Source: Flavobacterium turcicum (GTDB lineage: Bacteria > Bacteroidota > Bacteroidia > Flavobacteriales > Flavobacteriaceae). Taken from it: a DNA stretch of 64,000 nucleotides. Both the position numbers and the translations under genes were made by a program. Location of the stretch: the NCBI RefSeq assembly GCF_011365745.1, contig NZ_JAAOBY010000005.1, forward strand, positions 1-64,000. Reading direction: 5' to 3'. The notes beneath the pieces were generated by a model that was given only the letters and a program-made list of their open reading frames with translations, did not search any database and was not told the origin of the DNA. Shown here piece by piece: positions 8,408 through 17,444 of the stretch (the stretch's first letter is position 1; every line of letters begins with the position of its first letter).

Positions 8408-9544
8408 ATGCCCGAAGATAAAATAAAATTTTTAGCATATTACTTACCACAGTTTCATCCCATTCCTGAAAATGATGCGTGGTGGGGTAAAGGTTTTACG
8501 GAGTGGACTAATACTGCAAAAGCTAAGCCATTGTTTAAAAGGCATGAACAACCGATATTACCCGGTGAGTTAGGCTTTTACGATTTACGGGTTCCCGAGG
8601 TTCGAAAAGCACAAGCTGATTTAGCAAACGAATATGGGATAGATGGTTTTATTTACTATCAATATTGGTTTGGTGATGGCAAGATGTTATTAGAAAAACC
8701 TGCAGAAAAAATGCTACAAGATGTACAAACTAATTTGCCTTTTTGTTTTTGCTGGGCAAATGAAACTTGGAAAGGAATTTGGCATGGATTAGATAATCCT
8801 AACATTTTGATTGAGCAAACTTATAATGGGGAGCAAGATTATAAAAATTACTTTAATTATTTGCTACCTTTTTTTAGAGATGAACGCTATATAAAAGTTG
8901 ATAACAAGCCCATGTTTCATATTTACAGAATCGAGGACATTCCGGACTTAGATTTATTTATTAAAATATTTAATGACTTGGCTATAAATCAAGGTTTTTC
9001 GGGTATTTATTTTATAGCTACTGTGGTGTCACATTTAGATGTTATGTTGAATAATTCCTCCGTTTACGGCCAAATAGGAATGGATGTTTTTTTTAAAATG
9101 CGATACGGCAGAAAGCCTTTCTTTAAAGAAAAAAGTTTGCTAAACAAAATTGAAAATAAATGGATAGAAAAATTTAGTGCTTCTTATAAGATAGGTGTAA
9201 GGAAGAAACCGTTAATTTTTAATTATAAAAAAGGGGTTTCTCATTTTAATATAAAATTTCCTAATACAAAATATATTTCTTGCGTTTTTCCTAATTGGGA
9301 TAATTCAGCCCGGAGTGGTAAAAAATCATTGATTTTTAAAAATGCCAATCCTAAATATTGGCAACAACATTTACAAATAGCCGTTGATGAATTATTAAAA
9401 AATCCAAATAATCCACCATTTGTGATTATAAAATCTTGGAATGAATGGGCAGAAGGGAATCACTTAGAACCTGATGCAAAATACGGATTAGGTTGGCTGG
9501 AGGCTGTAAAAAAAGTCAAAGAGCAATTGAATAAAAATATATAA
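8408..9544 (+). CDS. WbsX-like glycan biosynthesis protein (GH99-like fold)
   Basis: A 378-residue protein. I take the ATG at 8408 as start; an upstream in-frame ATG at 8309 would lie within the preceding gene. The opening IKFLAYYLPQFHPIPEND, then WWGKGFTEW, YQYWFGDG, FCFCWANETW and a late KSWNEWAEGNHLEPD are hallmarks of the WbsX family (Glyco_tranf_WbsX, related to GH99 endo-mannosidase folds). Such genes are common in O-antigen loci and have been called glycosyltransferases, but hydrolase or transglycosylase activity is equally possible from the fold. Confidence 0.88.
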   Translation: MPEDKIKFLAYYLPQFHPIPENDAWWGKGFTEWTNTAKAKPLFKRHEQPILPGELGFYDLRVPEVRKAQADLANEYGIDGFIYYQYWFGDGKMLLEKPAEKMLQDVQTNLPFCFCWANETWKGIWHGLDNPNILIEQTYNGEQDYKNYFNYLLPFFRDERYIKVDNKPMFHIYRIEDIPDLDLFIKIFNDLAINQGFSGIYFIATVVSHLDVMLNNSSVYGQIGMDVFFKMRYGRKPFFKEKSLLNKIENKWIEKFSASYKIGVRKKPLIFNYKKGVSHFNIKFPNTKYISCVFPNWDNSARSGKKSLIFKNANPKYWQQHLQIAVDELLKNPNNPPFVIIKSWNEWAEGNHLEPDAKYGLGWLEAVKKVKEQLNKNI

Positions 9545-9546
9545 AT

Positions 9547-10395
9547 TTGGAAAACACGCCATTAGTTTCGATCATAGTTCCTTGCTATAATGATTGGCAA
9601 TATATTGAACAAGCAGTAAATTCTGCTTTGAATCAAACTTATAGAAATATAGAAGTTATTGTAGTAGATGATGGTTCTGATTTAAGAACAAAAAAAGTGC
9701 TTAAAAAATTACAACCTAAAATAGCACGATTAATTACGCAAGAAAACAAAGGACAAAGTACGGCTAGAAATAACGGTATTAGAGAAGCTACAGGAGAATA
9801 TATTTTGACCTTAGATAGTGATGATTATTTTGAGGTAACTTTTTGTGAAAAAGCGATACCCATATTTTTAAATAATAAAGATGTGAAAATAGTTACTTGT
9901 CAAGCTACTCGTTGGTATGAGAATGGTGATAAGAATATATTTATACCTGCTGGAGGTACAATTTCTAATTTTATATATGCTAATGATGCTTTAGGGACTT
10001 CGATGTTCAAAAAAGAAGATTGGCGTCAATTTAAGGGATACGATGAAGAAATGCGAAATGGATTTGAAGATTGGGAATTCTTTATCCGCATTCTAAAAGA
10101 CGGTGGGTTCACACAGGTCATCCAAGAGCCTCTTTACAATTATAGAAGAAGAAATAATTCGACAACAAGTATTGCAAATAGTAAGAAGTATGAATTGTTG
10201 ACTTACATTTATACTAAACACAAGGCACTTTACATGAATAATTTCGAAGGTTTTGTGCATCATCTTTTAAATAAAATTGCATTTGAAGAAAAGCAACAGA
10301 AAAAGCTCTTAATCGAGAAAGAATATAGAATTGGTTATTTAATCTTATATCCAGCACGAATAGTGAAACACTTTTTTAAATCTATTTTTAAATGA
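9547..10395 (+). CDS. GT2 glycosyltransferase (TTG start)
   Basis: A 282-residue protein. The start appears to be TTG at 9547, because no ATG occurs before the conserved first strand VSIIVPCYND. It has DDGS (41-44), ARNNGI, metal site LDSDD (D90, D92) and GFEDWEFFI. It is the third member of the paralogous set with 5785 and 7534. Only two bases separate it from the stop of the WbsX-like gene, and it overlaps the next gene by 4 bp. Confidence 0.87.
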   Translation: MENTPLVSIIVPCYNDWQYIEQAVNSALNQTYRNIEVIVVDDGSDLRTKKVLKKLQPKIARLITQENKGQSTARNNGIREATGEYILTLDSDDYFEVTFCEKAIPIFLNNKDVKIVTCQATRWYENGDKNIFIPAGGTISNFIYANDALGTSMFKKEDWRQFKGYDEEMRNGFEDWEFFIRILKDGGFTQVIQEPLYNYRRRNNSTTSIANSKKYELLTYIYTKHKALYMNNFEGFVHHLLNKIAFEEKQQKKLLIEKEYRIGYLILYPARIVKHFFKSIFK

Positions 10396-11471
10396 TTTTA
10401 TATTCTATTAGAAAGTTCTTCAAAAATGAGGCTGTAAATTATTATTTTTTATTAAAAATTTTATCAATCTCGACCTTGTCAAAATCAAAATCGAAAAAAA
10501 TTTACATCGATATTAGTGAGATACAATTAAATAGGTATTTATATAATTTTATTAAATTCTTTACTATTGAGGGTTATACTGTATACATACCATATAATAG
10601 AAAACTCATAGCCAAATTGAGTTTAAATAATGGAGAGTTTAAATATGCATCATGGATTTTAAACGAAAATATTAAAATAGGAAAACCTCAACATAAAACT
10701 GATGTTTTTTTCATTAATAAAGAGCAACTTAGCAATGATTTTTTTAATTCAAAATATGAGAATGATGCTTTATATTACCATGTTCCAATGAGTAAATATC
10801 CACAGATGTATAAAGATGAAAATTTACACATACGACATGATTTCATATCTACGCGAAAAAATGTGGGATTTATGGCAGGTAATTTTGACAAAAATAAATA
10901 TGAAGAAATTTCTAAAAATAAATATTTTGACATCCTAAATCGGAGAGAAATAATGGAGCATATTTATGCTCAAAATTACTACAAGAGACTCAATAATAAG
11001 CAAGAATTAGATGATTTTATTGCTAGTGAGGAGGAAAAGGTTTTATTGTTGATTGATACAAAATACGATTTTAGTCTTTCTCTTTCTGAGTTGCTACAGA
11101 AATTAGAGAAATTTAACTTTTTTATTGCTTTGCCAGGAGTCATTATTCCTCAATCTCACAATTTAATAGAAGCATTGAGTTGTGGTTGTATACCGATTCT
11201 TCATCAAACTTACGCCAATTTATTTAGACCTCCGCTAATACATAATCATACAGCAATAATTTACAGAGATATAAATGATTTTGATAATGCAGTGGAACAA
11301 TGTTTTTTGATGACAAATGGGCAAATAGTACAGTTAAGAACAAACGTGATTGATTATTATAAATTTTATTTAAGTCCTTCCTCGATTGTACAGAAGATAG
11401 TGAATTCAAAATTAAATAAAATTTTTATTCAAGCTGAGCATATAAGTCTTGATTTCTTAAAATATAAATAA
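10392..11471 (+). CDS. Probable GT-B glycosyltransferase, divergent
   Basis: A 359-residue protein that I cannot place in a named family with certainty. The segment near residues 240-290, LPGVIIPQSHNLIEALSCG followed by CIPILH, resembles the donor-binding part of GT-B enzymes and exostosin-like proteins (nSHNxxEAxSCGCIPI). The first 200 residues have no motif that I recognise. It starts with an ATGA overlap on the preceding GT2 gene and lies 9 bp before the next. A role in the same glycan is an inference from context. Confidence 0.7.
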   Translation: MILYSIRKFFKNEAVNYYFLLKILSISTLSKSKSKKIYIDISEIQLNRYLYNFIKFFTIEGYTVYIPYNRKLIAKLSLNNGEFKYASWILNENIKIGKPQHKTDVFFINKEQLSNDFFNSKYENDALYYHVPMSKYPQMYKDENLHIRHDFISTRKNVGFMAGNFDKNKYEEISKNKYFDILNRREIMEHIYAQNYYKRLNNKQELDDFIASEEEKVLLLIDTKYDFSLSLSELLQKLEKFNFFIALPGVIIPQSHNLIEALSCGCIPILHQTYANLFRPPLIHNHTAIIYRDINDFDNAVEQCFLMTNGQIVQLRTNVIDYYKFYLSPSSIVQKIVNSKLNKIFIQAEHISLDFLKYK

Positions 11472-11480
11472 TTTTAAAAT

Positions 11481-12413
11481 ATGATAACACCTACTGTTTC
11501 CATAATATTAGCCACATACAATAGGGCGGAATATATTTTAGAATCCTTATACTCAATTCAACAACAAACCTTCACAGATTGGGAATGTTTAATAATTGAT
11601 GATGGCGGTTCAGACAATACACAGGAAATTTTAGCTCCTATTTTAAAACAGGATACCCGGTTTCAATATTTTATGCGAACTCCTAAGTATCAAAAGGGAT
11701 TACCAGGAAGTAGAAACTATGGTTTAGACCTTGCTAAAGGAGATTACATTATATTTTTTGATGATGACGATATTGCTCATCCACAAAATTTAGAATTGTG
11801 TGTAGCAGAACTATCGAATGCTGAACTTTCTTTTTGTCGATACATCAGGGATGTTTTTAGAGGTAATTTTGTTTATGATTTTGATTACTCAAAAGAATAC
11901 ACTTCTTTTCATATTGATAGTAGTGATATCAATAAAATATTGAGGAATGAACTGCAATTCAATTCTTGTGCAGTCATGTGGACAAAAGAATGTTATACAA
12001 GGCATAGATACATAGAGCATTTAAAGTACGCAGAAGAATGGGAGGTTTATGCACGAATCATAACTTCTGTAAATAGAGGGATATCAATTAACAAAACCCT
12101 TTATTATGGTAGAAAACACGATGTGTCCATCACTGGGGATTTTGGTAATAGAAATTTAAATAGTTTGTCATCCTACACTGACGCAATACAGTTAGTTATA
12201 GCCAATTTAAAAGAAAAAAAAATGTTGTCTAGCGAGATACTACGTTATTTTATTCAAGTGTCTTTGCAATATAAAGAATTCAACTTGTTCGAAAGAATTA
12301 TAAATACTTTAGATTTACCAAAAATAGAAGAACTGAAGTGGAGATTATTTTATATTCATTTGCCATTCAGGTTGTTTTTTTATGGGATTTGGTTAAAAGT
12401 TAAAAAATTATAG
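11481..12413 (+). CDS. GT2 glycosyltransferase
   Basis: A 310-residue GT-A protein: VSIILATYNRAEYI, nucleotide-binding DDGGSDN (40-46), GSRNYGLDLAKGDYI, metal site FFDDDD (94-97) and YAEEWEVYARI as catalytic region. It differs from the 5785/7534/9547 group and is a separate lineage. The substrate is unknown. Confidence 0.9.
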   Translation: MITPTVSIILATYNRAEYILESLYSIQQQTFTDWECLIIDDGGSDNTQEILAPILKQDTRFQYFMRTPKYQKGLPGSRNYGLDLAKGDYIIFFDDDDIAHPQNLELCVAELSNAELSFCRYIRDVFRGNFVYDFDYSKEYTSFHIDSSDINKILRNELQFNSCAVMWTKECYTRHRYIEHLKYAEEWEVYARIITSVNRGISINKTLYYGRKHDVSITGDFGNRNLNSLSSYTDAIQLVIANLKEKKMLSSEILRYFIQVSLQYKEFNLFERIINTLDLPKIEELKWRLFYIHLPFRLFFYGIWLKVKKL

Positions 12414-12421
12414 TCATTAAA

Positions 12422-13624
12422 ATGAAATTTCTAGTAATCGCGCAAAACTTAAAGGTATCAGGGGCAAGTGAAGGAATTGTTTCCCGCTCTTTTCTGGCAA
12501 AGTTGCGCATGGCATATCCGGAATCGGTCATTGATGTACTGTATTTAAAAAACCACTCCAGTGAAGACCAATTGGACCTACTGCCTATTGATTCCATCCA
12601 ATCTCATGTTTTAAATTTGAAACCACCTTTTGTAACTAAGTGGCTCAACCGTATTTCTTGGAGACTTTTTCATATATCGCTATACGACCGATTTGTACAT
12701 AAGTTGTATGGTTCTTATATTTCAAAAATAAAACATGAGCAGTACGATCATGTTTTTATCAGGAGTTCAGGCTTGAATCATGAAACGCTGTTAGGCGCCA
12801 GAGATTTACCCATTCTTAAAAAAGCTATTATTAATTTTCACGATCCCTATCCCTTTTTTTGGTACCAAGGCTCTCATCATGAGCTGTCTGGTGTAGAATT
12901 ATTTCGACTCAAAACGATGTATAAAGTTGTTCAGCAGGCCAAAGCTTGCATTAGTACAGCGCAATTAATGTCTAATGATTTAGAATTTTTATATGGTTCC
13001 CGAAAAAAATTCTCCACTATACCACATCAATTTTCTCCATCAGTTTTTGATTTAACAGATATCCAGAAGGTAAGACCGAAACAAAAGAAGCTGACAATTG
13101 CCTACCATGGTTCGATACAGTTTGGACGCAAAATCAACACGCTTTTGGATGCGTACTCAGCATTAGTTACTGAAAATGTAATCATCAAAGAAAAAACAGA
13201 ACTTGTGTTACGGTTAGGAGGCGGAGATGTAAATGCGTTGCGGGATAACTATAAGGATTGTGATAACATAGCGATTTTGCCTACGTTGAATTTTTCTAAT
13301 TCAGCTTACGAACAAACACATATTGCCGATATAAATGTCATCTTAGAGAACGGACCTATGTATTGTAATATTTTAGTAGGTAAAGCGCCTTTTTTAGCTT
13401 CGCTGCATAAACCTGTTTTTTGTGTATCACCGGAGCGTAGTGAATTAAAACAAATTATCGAAGATCCTGAATTGATTGCAAATGGAGGAAATTTAGCAGA
13501 TGTAAAAGTAAAATTAAAAGCACTTATTGAAAAAAGGTTGGTTTCTAATGAGAATGTTAATTGCTTTGGGGATTATTTTGGGAATGACTTTTTTAAAGAG
13601 AAATTAGATGAAGTGTTGATTTAA
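12422..13624 (+). CDS. GT4-like (GT-B) glycosyltransferase
   Basis: A 400-residue protein. The start ATG at 12422 gives an N-terminal strand KFLVIAQNL followed by a loop SGASEGIV that resembles the acceptor-side glycine-rich loop of GT-B enzymes. INFHDPYPFFW and, in the second half, LTIAYHGSIQFGRKINTL mark the inter-domain start of the donor domain. The usual EX7E motif is not clear. Base use is less AT-rich than the previous five genes, so it may have a different origin. Confidence 0.75.
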   Translation: MKFLVIAQNLKVSGASEGIVSRSFLAKLRMAYPESVIDVLYLKNHSSEDQLDLLPIDSIQSHVLNLKPPFVTKWLNRISWRLFHISLYDRFVHKLYGSYISKIKHEQYDHVFIRSSGLNHETLLGARDLPILKKAIINFHDPYPFFWYQGSHHELSGVELFRLKTMYKVVQQAKACISTAQLMSNDLEFLYGSRKKFSTIPHQFSPSVFDLTDIQKVRPKQKKLTIAYHGSIQFGRKINTLLDAYSALVTENVIIKEKTELVLRLGGGDVNALRDNYKDCDNIAILPTLNFSNSAYEQTHIADINVILENGPMYCNILVGKAPFLASLHKPVFCVSPERSELKQIIEDPELIANGGNLADVKVKLKALIEKRLVSNENVNCFGDYFGNDFFKEKLDEVLI

Positions 13625-13681
13625 AAAGATTTACTAAATTATTTTATTCTAATAATAACTTCATAAATAATCATAATCATA

Positions 13682-14527
13682 ATGAGAGAAATATTAATTA
13701 GGCAATTACTTTTTACTTACAAGAATTTTGTAAAGAGTAATTTTTTAAGGAATCGCATTAAATATTTAATGGGCAGTAAGAAAATTGTCATTCTTTTTAA
13801 TAAATTTAAAATTAATAGTGGTATTAAATCGGCAATTGAAGCAAATATCTTTTTTGATACTTATAATGAAGTTGAGGTTTTAAAACTTATAGTAAAATAT
13901 TCATCTTTAAATTATCATTTTTTTGATGTTGGGGCAAATATTGGTATTCATTCATTAACCGCTGCAGCAACTAATTCGAAAATTACTGTATATTCTTTTG
14001 AACCGGAGATTAATAACTATAATTGTTTTTTAAAAAATATTATTTTAAATGAATTTGATAATATAATTCCTTTTAGAATGGGTATTGGAAGTATAGTAAG
14101 TATTGTTTATTTAAATATAAATGAGGGGTGGAATAAAGGAAAGCATTCAATGAAAGTAAATTTTGTAGGTAGTAATAAAAAAGTTTCTATTCCAATAACA
14201 CAACTTGATTCTTTTAGGAATTATGTTGATTCACAATATTTACTTTTGAAAATTGATGTTGAAGGGTTTGAGAAAGAAGTATTAGATGGAGCTAAATTGC
14301 TATTAAATCAAATTGAAAATATTGTTGTCATTATTGAATTAATCTCGGAAATTAATTCAATACAAACTTGTAATGAAATATTTGTTCTTTTAAAAAGCTT
14401 TAATTTCAATAAAGCTTTTAAAATTGAAAACGACAAAAATATAATTGAAGTGTCTAATTTCGATTGTAGTGGAGATTATATATTTTTAAAAGGTAATCAC
14501 GCTATAAATTCATTTATTCAAAAATAA
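13682..14527 (+). CDS. FkbM family methyltransferase
   Basis: A 281-residue protein. The SAM-binding motif FFDVGANIGIHS (about 80-91), SFEPE after strand 2, and LLLKIDVEGFEKEVLDGA (about 190-207) are the three landmark motifs of FkbM methyltransferases. These usually methylate hydroxyl groups of sugars or polyketides. The gene is highly AT-rich. It probably O-methylates a residue of the glycan; the target cannot be read. Confidence 0.88.
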   Translation: MREILIRQLLFTYKNFVKSNFLRNRIKYLMGSKKIVILFNKFKINSGIKSAIEANIFFDTYNEVEVLKLIVKYSSLNYHFFDVGANIGIHSLTAAATNSKITVYSFEPEINNYNCFLKNIILNEFDNIIPFRMGIGSIVSIVYLNINEGWNKGKHSMKVNFVGSNKKVSIPITQLDSFRNYVDSQYLLLKIDVEGFEKEVLDGAKLLLNQIENIVVIIELISEINSIQTCNEIFVLLKSFNFNKAFKIENDKNIIEVSNFDCSGDYIFLKGNHAINSFIQK

Positions 14528-14537
14528 AATATAATTC

Positions 14538-15563
14538 GTGCGAATAGGCTACAACCCTCACAAAGATAAAGCAATATTGCAATCAGACTACCTGCATCAG
14601 GTAGTTATTCCTGTATATATACCTCATCAAGAGGGCTATTTCAAAGACAGTTTGGAAATTCTTCAATTATGTTTACAATCCTTGTTGAAAACGGTTCACA
14701 GCAAAACATATATTACGGTTGTTAACAATGGAAGCTGTAAAGTAGTTATGGATTATTTAGACCAATTGTATCATGAGAGTCTGATCCAAGAACTTATTCA
14801 TACGGAAAATATAGGGAAACTCAATGCAGTGCTAAAAGGTCTTGCCGGAAACAACATAGAACTCGTTACTATTGCAGATGCCGATGTATTGTTTTTAGAT
14901 AATTGGCAATTTGAGACTACAAAAATATTTAAAACGCTACCAAAAGCTGGTGTAGTAGGTATCGTACCTCAATTTAATATGTTTAAAAATAAGTGTGGCA
15001 ATATTCTCTTTGATACTCTTTTTAGTGAAAAATTAAAATTTATTCCTATCCAATCATCTGAAGGGTTGATGCGTTTTTATGACAGTATTGGTTGGGACAA
15101 GAGTTATAATAAAGATTATCTCAAATATGGTTTAGGGTTAGAACATAATGGGGTTAAAATGTATGTAGGTTCCGGACATTTTGTAGCTACTTATAAAAAG
15201 CAAATGTTTCAGGAAATGAAATCGCACCTGAATTACAAATTAGGCGGGAATTCGGAAAATTACTTGGACACTTTACCGTTGCAATATGATTATTGGAGAG
15301 TAACTACTTATGATAATCATGCCTATCACATGGGGAATGTTATTGAAGATTGGATGTTCGCAACCACACATGTTGAAAATAAAAGAAGTGCTATTGATTC
15401 GGGCTTTAAAGAAAATAAACGTCTGAATTCATTAGTGGTTTTATTTAAGAATAAGCTGTTCACTGCCTTTTTATTTAATGACTCAATTTCAAAATTTTTC
15501 TATCGGTGGAAAAATTTGCCAAAATCAATGTTGCATAATTTCAATAATATTGTTCCCAAATGA
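14538..15563 (+). CDS. GT2-like glycosyltransferase (GTG start)
   Basis: A 341-residue protein. The GTG at 14538 is the only start placed before the conserved region. VVIPVYIPHQ, VVNNGS, NIGKLNAVLKG and IADADVLFLDNW (D114, D116) match the GT-A layout, with the DxD as DAD. The C-terminal 120 residues are larger than in most GT2 proteins, with GVKMYVGSGHF and EDWMF as possible acceptor and catalytic segments. It overlaps the next gene by 4 bp. Confidence 0.8.
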   Translation: MRIGYNPHKDKAILQSDYLHQVVIPVYIPHQEGYFKDSLEILQLCLQSLLKTVHSKTYITVVNNGSCKVVMDYLDQLYHESLIQELIHTENIGKLNAVLKGLAGNNIELVTIADADVLFLDNWQFETTKIFKTLPKAGVVGIVPQFNMFKNKCGNILFDTLFSEKLKFIPIQSSEGLMRFYDSIGWDKSYNKDYLKYGLGLEHNGVKMYVGSGHFVATYKKQMFQEMKSHLNYKLGGNSENYLDTLPLQYDYWRVTTYDNHAYHMGNVIEDWMFATTHVENKRSAIDSGFKENKRLNSLVVLFKNKLFTAFLFNDSISKFFYRWKNLPKSMLHNFNNIVPK

Positions 15564-16447
15564 AAGTTTCTATACTGATTATATCAAAAAACAGAAAGGA
15601 AGAGCTAGCTTTTACTTTAAGTAGATTAAAAAGTATGGTGGATATTTCTATACATGAAATAATGGTTTTACTGGATGGATGTACTGATGGTTCTGAGGAC
15701 TTAGCCATTCAATTTGATTGGGTTGATTGGACAGTTTTAAAGGATAGTATTGGAGCATCAAGTGCAAGGAATTTCCTTTACAAAAAAGCTACAGGTACTA
15801 TTTTTATTGGATTTGATGATGATGCACACCCACTGCAAGATGATTTTATCACAATTGTTGAATCTATATTTGAACAAAATAATAATTTGGGAATTATAGC
15901 TTTCCAAGAAATTAAAGGTGTTTTTAAAAATGACGAAGAAGCTTTGTCACTAAAGCCAAATAAAAAGGTTGAATATTTATGTAATGAATTTGTAGGTTGC
16001 GGTTTTGCCATCACTAAAAATGTTTATTTGGCTACAAATGGGTTTCCGTTATGGATAGATATTTACGGAGAGGAATCCTGTGTTGCAATTGAAGTGATAG
16101 CTAATAATAAAGATATACTCTATACCAATAGGATTTCAGTAAATCATCGTGTAAATATGCAAGCGAGATTAAATAGTGGAATGAATTATTTTAGATTCGA
16201 AAAGCAATTGAAAAACACCGTTTTTTATTTTGTAGTGTACCATAAAAATCCAAGTTTTAAAATAATGAAAATGCTTTGGCATAATTTCACAAAATACGCT
16301 TTAGAAGACAGAACTTTTTTTAAAAGCTATTTTAAAACTATTGGTATTATAATAGTACAAATACCAAAAGTTCTACAATATAGAAAACCTGTCTCAAAAT
16401 TAGTTATTAAGAAAAAGCAGGAATTAGCCTCTCCTATTTTTTATTAA
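15560..16447 (+). CDS. GT2 glycosyltransferase
   Basis: A 295-residue GT-A protein: KVSILIISKNRKEEL, LLDGCTDGS (38-46), GASSARNFLY, metal site GFDDDAHP (85-91) and GEESCVAIEVI as the probable base region. It starts within the end of the preceding gene (ATGA). It is the last gene of the tightly packed first half of the locus; 182 non-coding bases follow before neuA, in which I see nothing definite. Confidence 0.88.
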   Translation: MKVSILIISKNRKEELAFTLSRLKSMVDISIHEIMVLLDGCTDGSEDLAIQFDWVDWTVLKDSIGASSARNFLYKKATGTIFIGFDDDAHPLQDDFITIVESIFEQNNNLGIIAFQEIKGVFKNDEEALSLKPNKKVEYLCNEFVGCGFAITKNVYLATNGFPLWIDIYGEESCVAIEVIANNKDILYTNRISVNHRVNMQARLNSGMNYFRFEKQLKNTVFYFVVYHKNPSFKIMKMLWHNFTKYALEDRTFFKSYFKTIGIIIVQIPKVLQYRKPVSKLVIKKKQELASPIFY

Positions 16448-16629
16448 ATATATGTAAATTGGTATCAGACGGGTTAAATGAATTTGTAGGTTAAAGTTAT
16501 AAGCGTAACAGATAAATTAAAAACATTTGGAGTTATCCGTCAAGTATTTATGCTAAAAACAGTAATAAATCTCAGAGTGTATTTGAAACTAGAAAAAATA
16601 AGTATTTTTACAAGGATATAATTGTACAC

Positions 16630-17307
16630 ATGAAAACTATTGCTATTATTCCTGCTCGAGGGAACTCTAAACGTTTGCCAAATAAGAATTTATTGCTTTT
16701 AGGAGGAATTCCATTATTGGCTCATAGTATTTTATTTGCACAAAGAAACCAGTCTATTGTTGATGATATCTACGTGACGACTGATAATGCAGCCATAAAA
16801 AAAGTTGCACTGCATTATGGCGCAAGGGTGATTGACAGACCTGATACTTTATCGGGTGATTTTGAGCCAACGATAAGTTGTGTCCAACATGTTTTAGAGA
16901 GTATTCTTGATGCTGTAGAATCGGTTGTGTTATTGCAACCCACTAATCCGTTGCGACCAGAAAAGCTACTGCAAGAAGCTTTTGAAAGATATCACTGTAC
17001 TGATGCTGACAGTTTATTCACCGTTACACGGAATCATCAAAAACTGGGTAAGATAGAAAATAATTGTTTTGAACCTTTTAATTATACGATAGGGCAACGC
17101 AGTCAGGATTTAGAACCACTTTATTATGAAAATGGATTGTTGTACATTACTAAAGCAAATTTGATACGGGAGGGCAAAATATTTTCTGAAAATAGCATCC
17201 CTTTTGAAGTAAATCATATTTTTGCGACAGTAGATATTGATACACAAGATGATTTGAATTATGCAGCGTATTTAATTAAAAAATCGTCTCGACTACGCTC
17301 GAAGTGA
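16630..17307 (+). CDS. neuA: CMP-nonulosonate (acylneuraminate) cytidylyltransferase
   Basis: A 225-residue protein that activates a nine-carbon acid sugar (Neu5Ac or legionaminate type) with CTP. The N-terminal IPARGNSKRLPNKN (7-20) is the CTP-binding signature. LLQPTNPLRP and FATVDIDTQDDL are also family motifs; the DIDT..D part carries metal-binding aspartates. The last codons (residues SSRLRSK) and the TGA stop lie inside a family B palindrome (17284-17357), so the native 3' end seems to have been replaced by repeat DNA. The length is normal. neuB follows 137 bp later. Confidence 0.92.
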   Translation: MKTIAIIPARGNSKRLPNKNLLLLGGIPLLAHSILFAQRNQSIVDDIYVTTDNAAIKKVALHYGARVIDRPDTLSGDFEPTISCVQHVLESILDAVESVVLLQPTNPLRPEKLLQEAFERYHCTDADSLFTVTRNHQKLGKIENNCFEPFNYTIGQRSQDLEPLYYENGLLYITKANLIREGKIFSENSIPFEVNHIFATVDIDTQDDLNYAAYLIKKSSRLRSK

Positions 17308-17357
17308 CAGTTGTTGAGAACTGAGCATTTTGTTGTCAAATCGAGCGCAGTCGAGAT
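17284..17357 (+). repeat. Family B element, solitary copy at the neuA 3' end
   Basis: The left arm TCGTCTCGACTACGCTCGA starts at 17284 and the complementary right arm TCGAGCGCAGTCGAGA ends at 17356, about 38 bp apart. It is the same element as in the array at 23.9-25.4 kb. It overlaps the final 24 bp of neuA and provides its stop codon. Confidence 0.9.
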
Positions 17358-17444
17358 TCTTTGTTGCAGAAATCGGTCCAAGTAAGTTCAGTCTAGCTTA
17401 ATTTAAATATTTATTTTAAAACTTATCCACAACCATTCATTACC

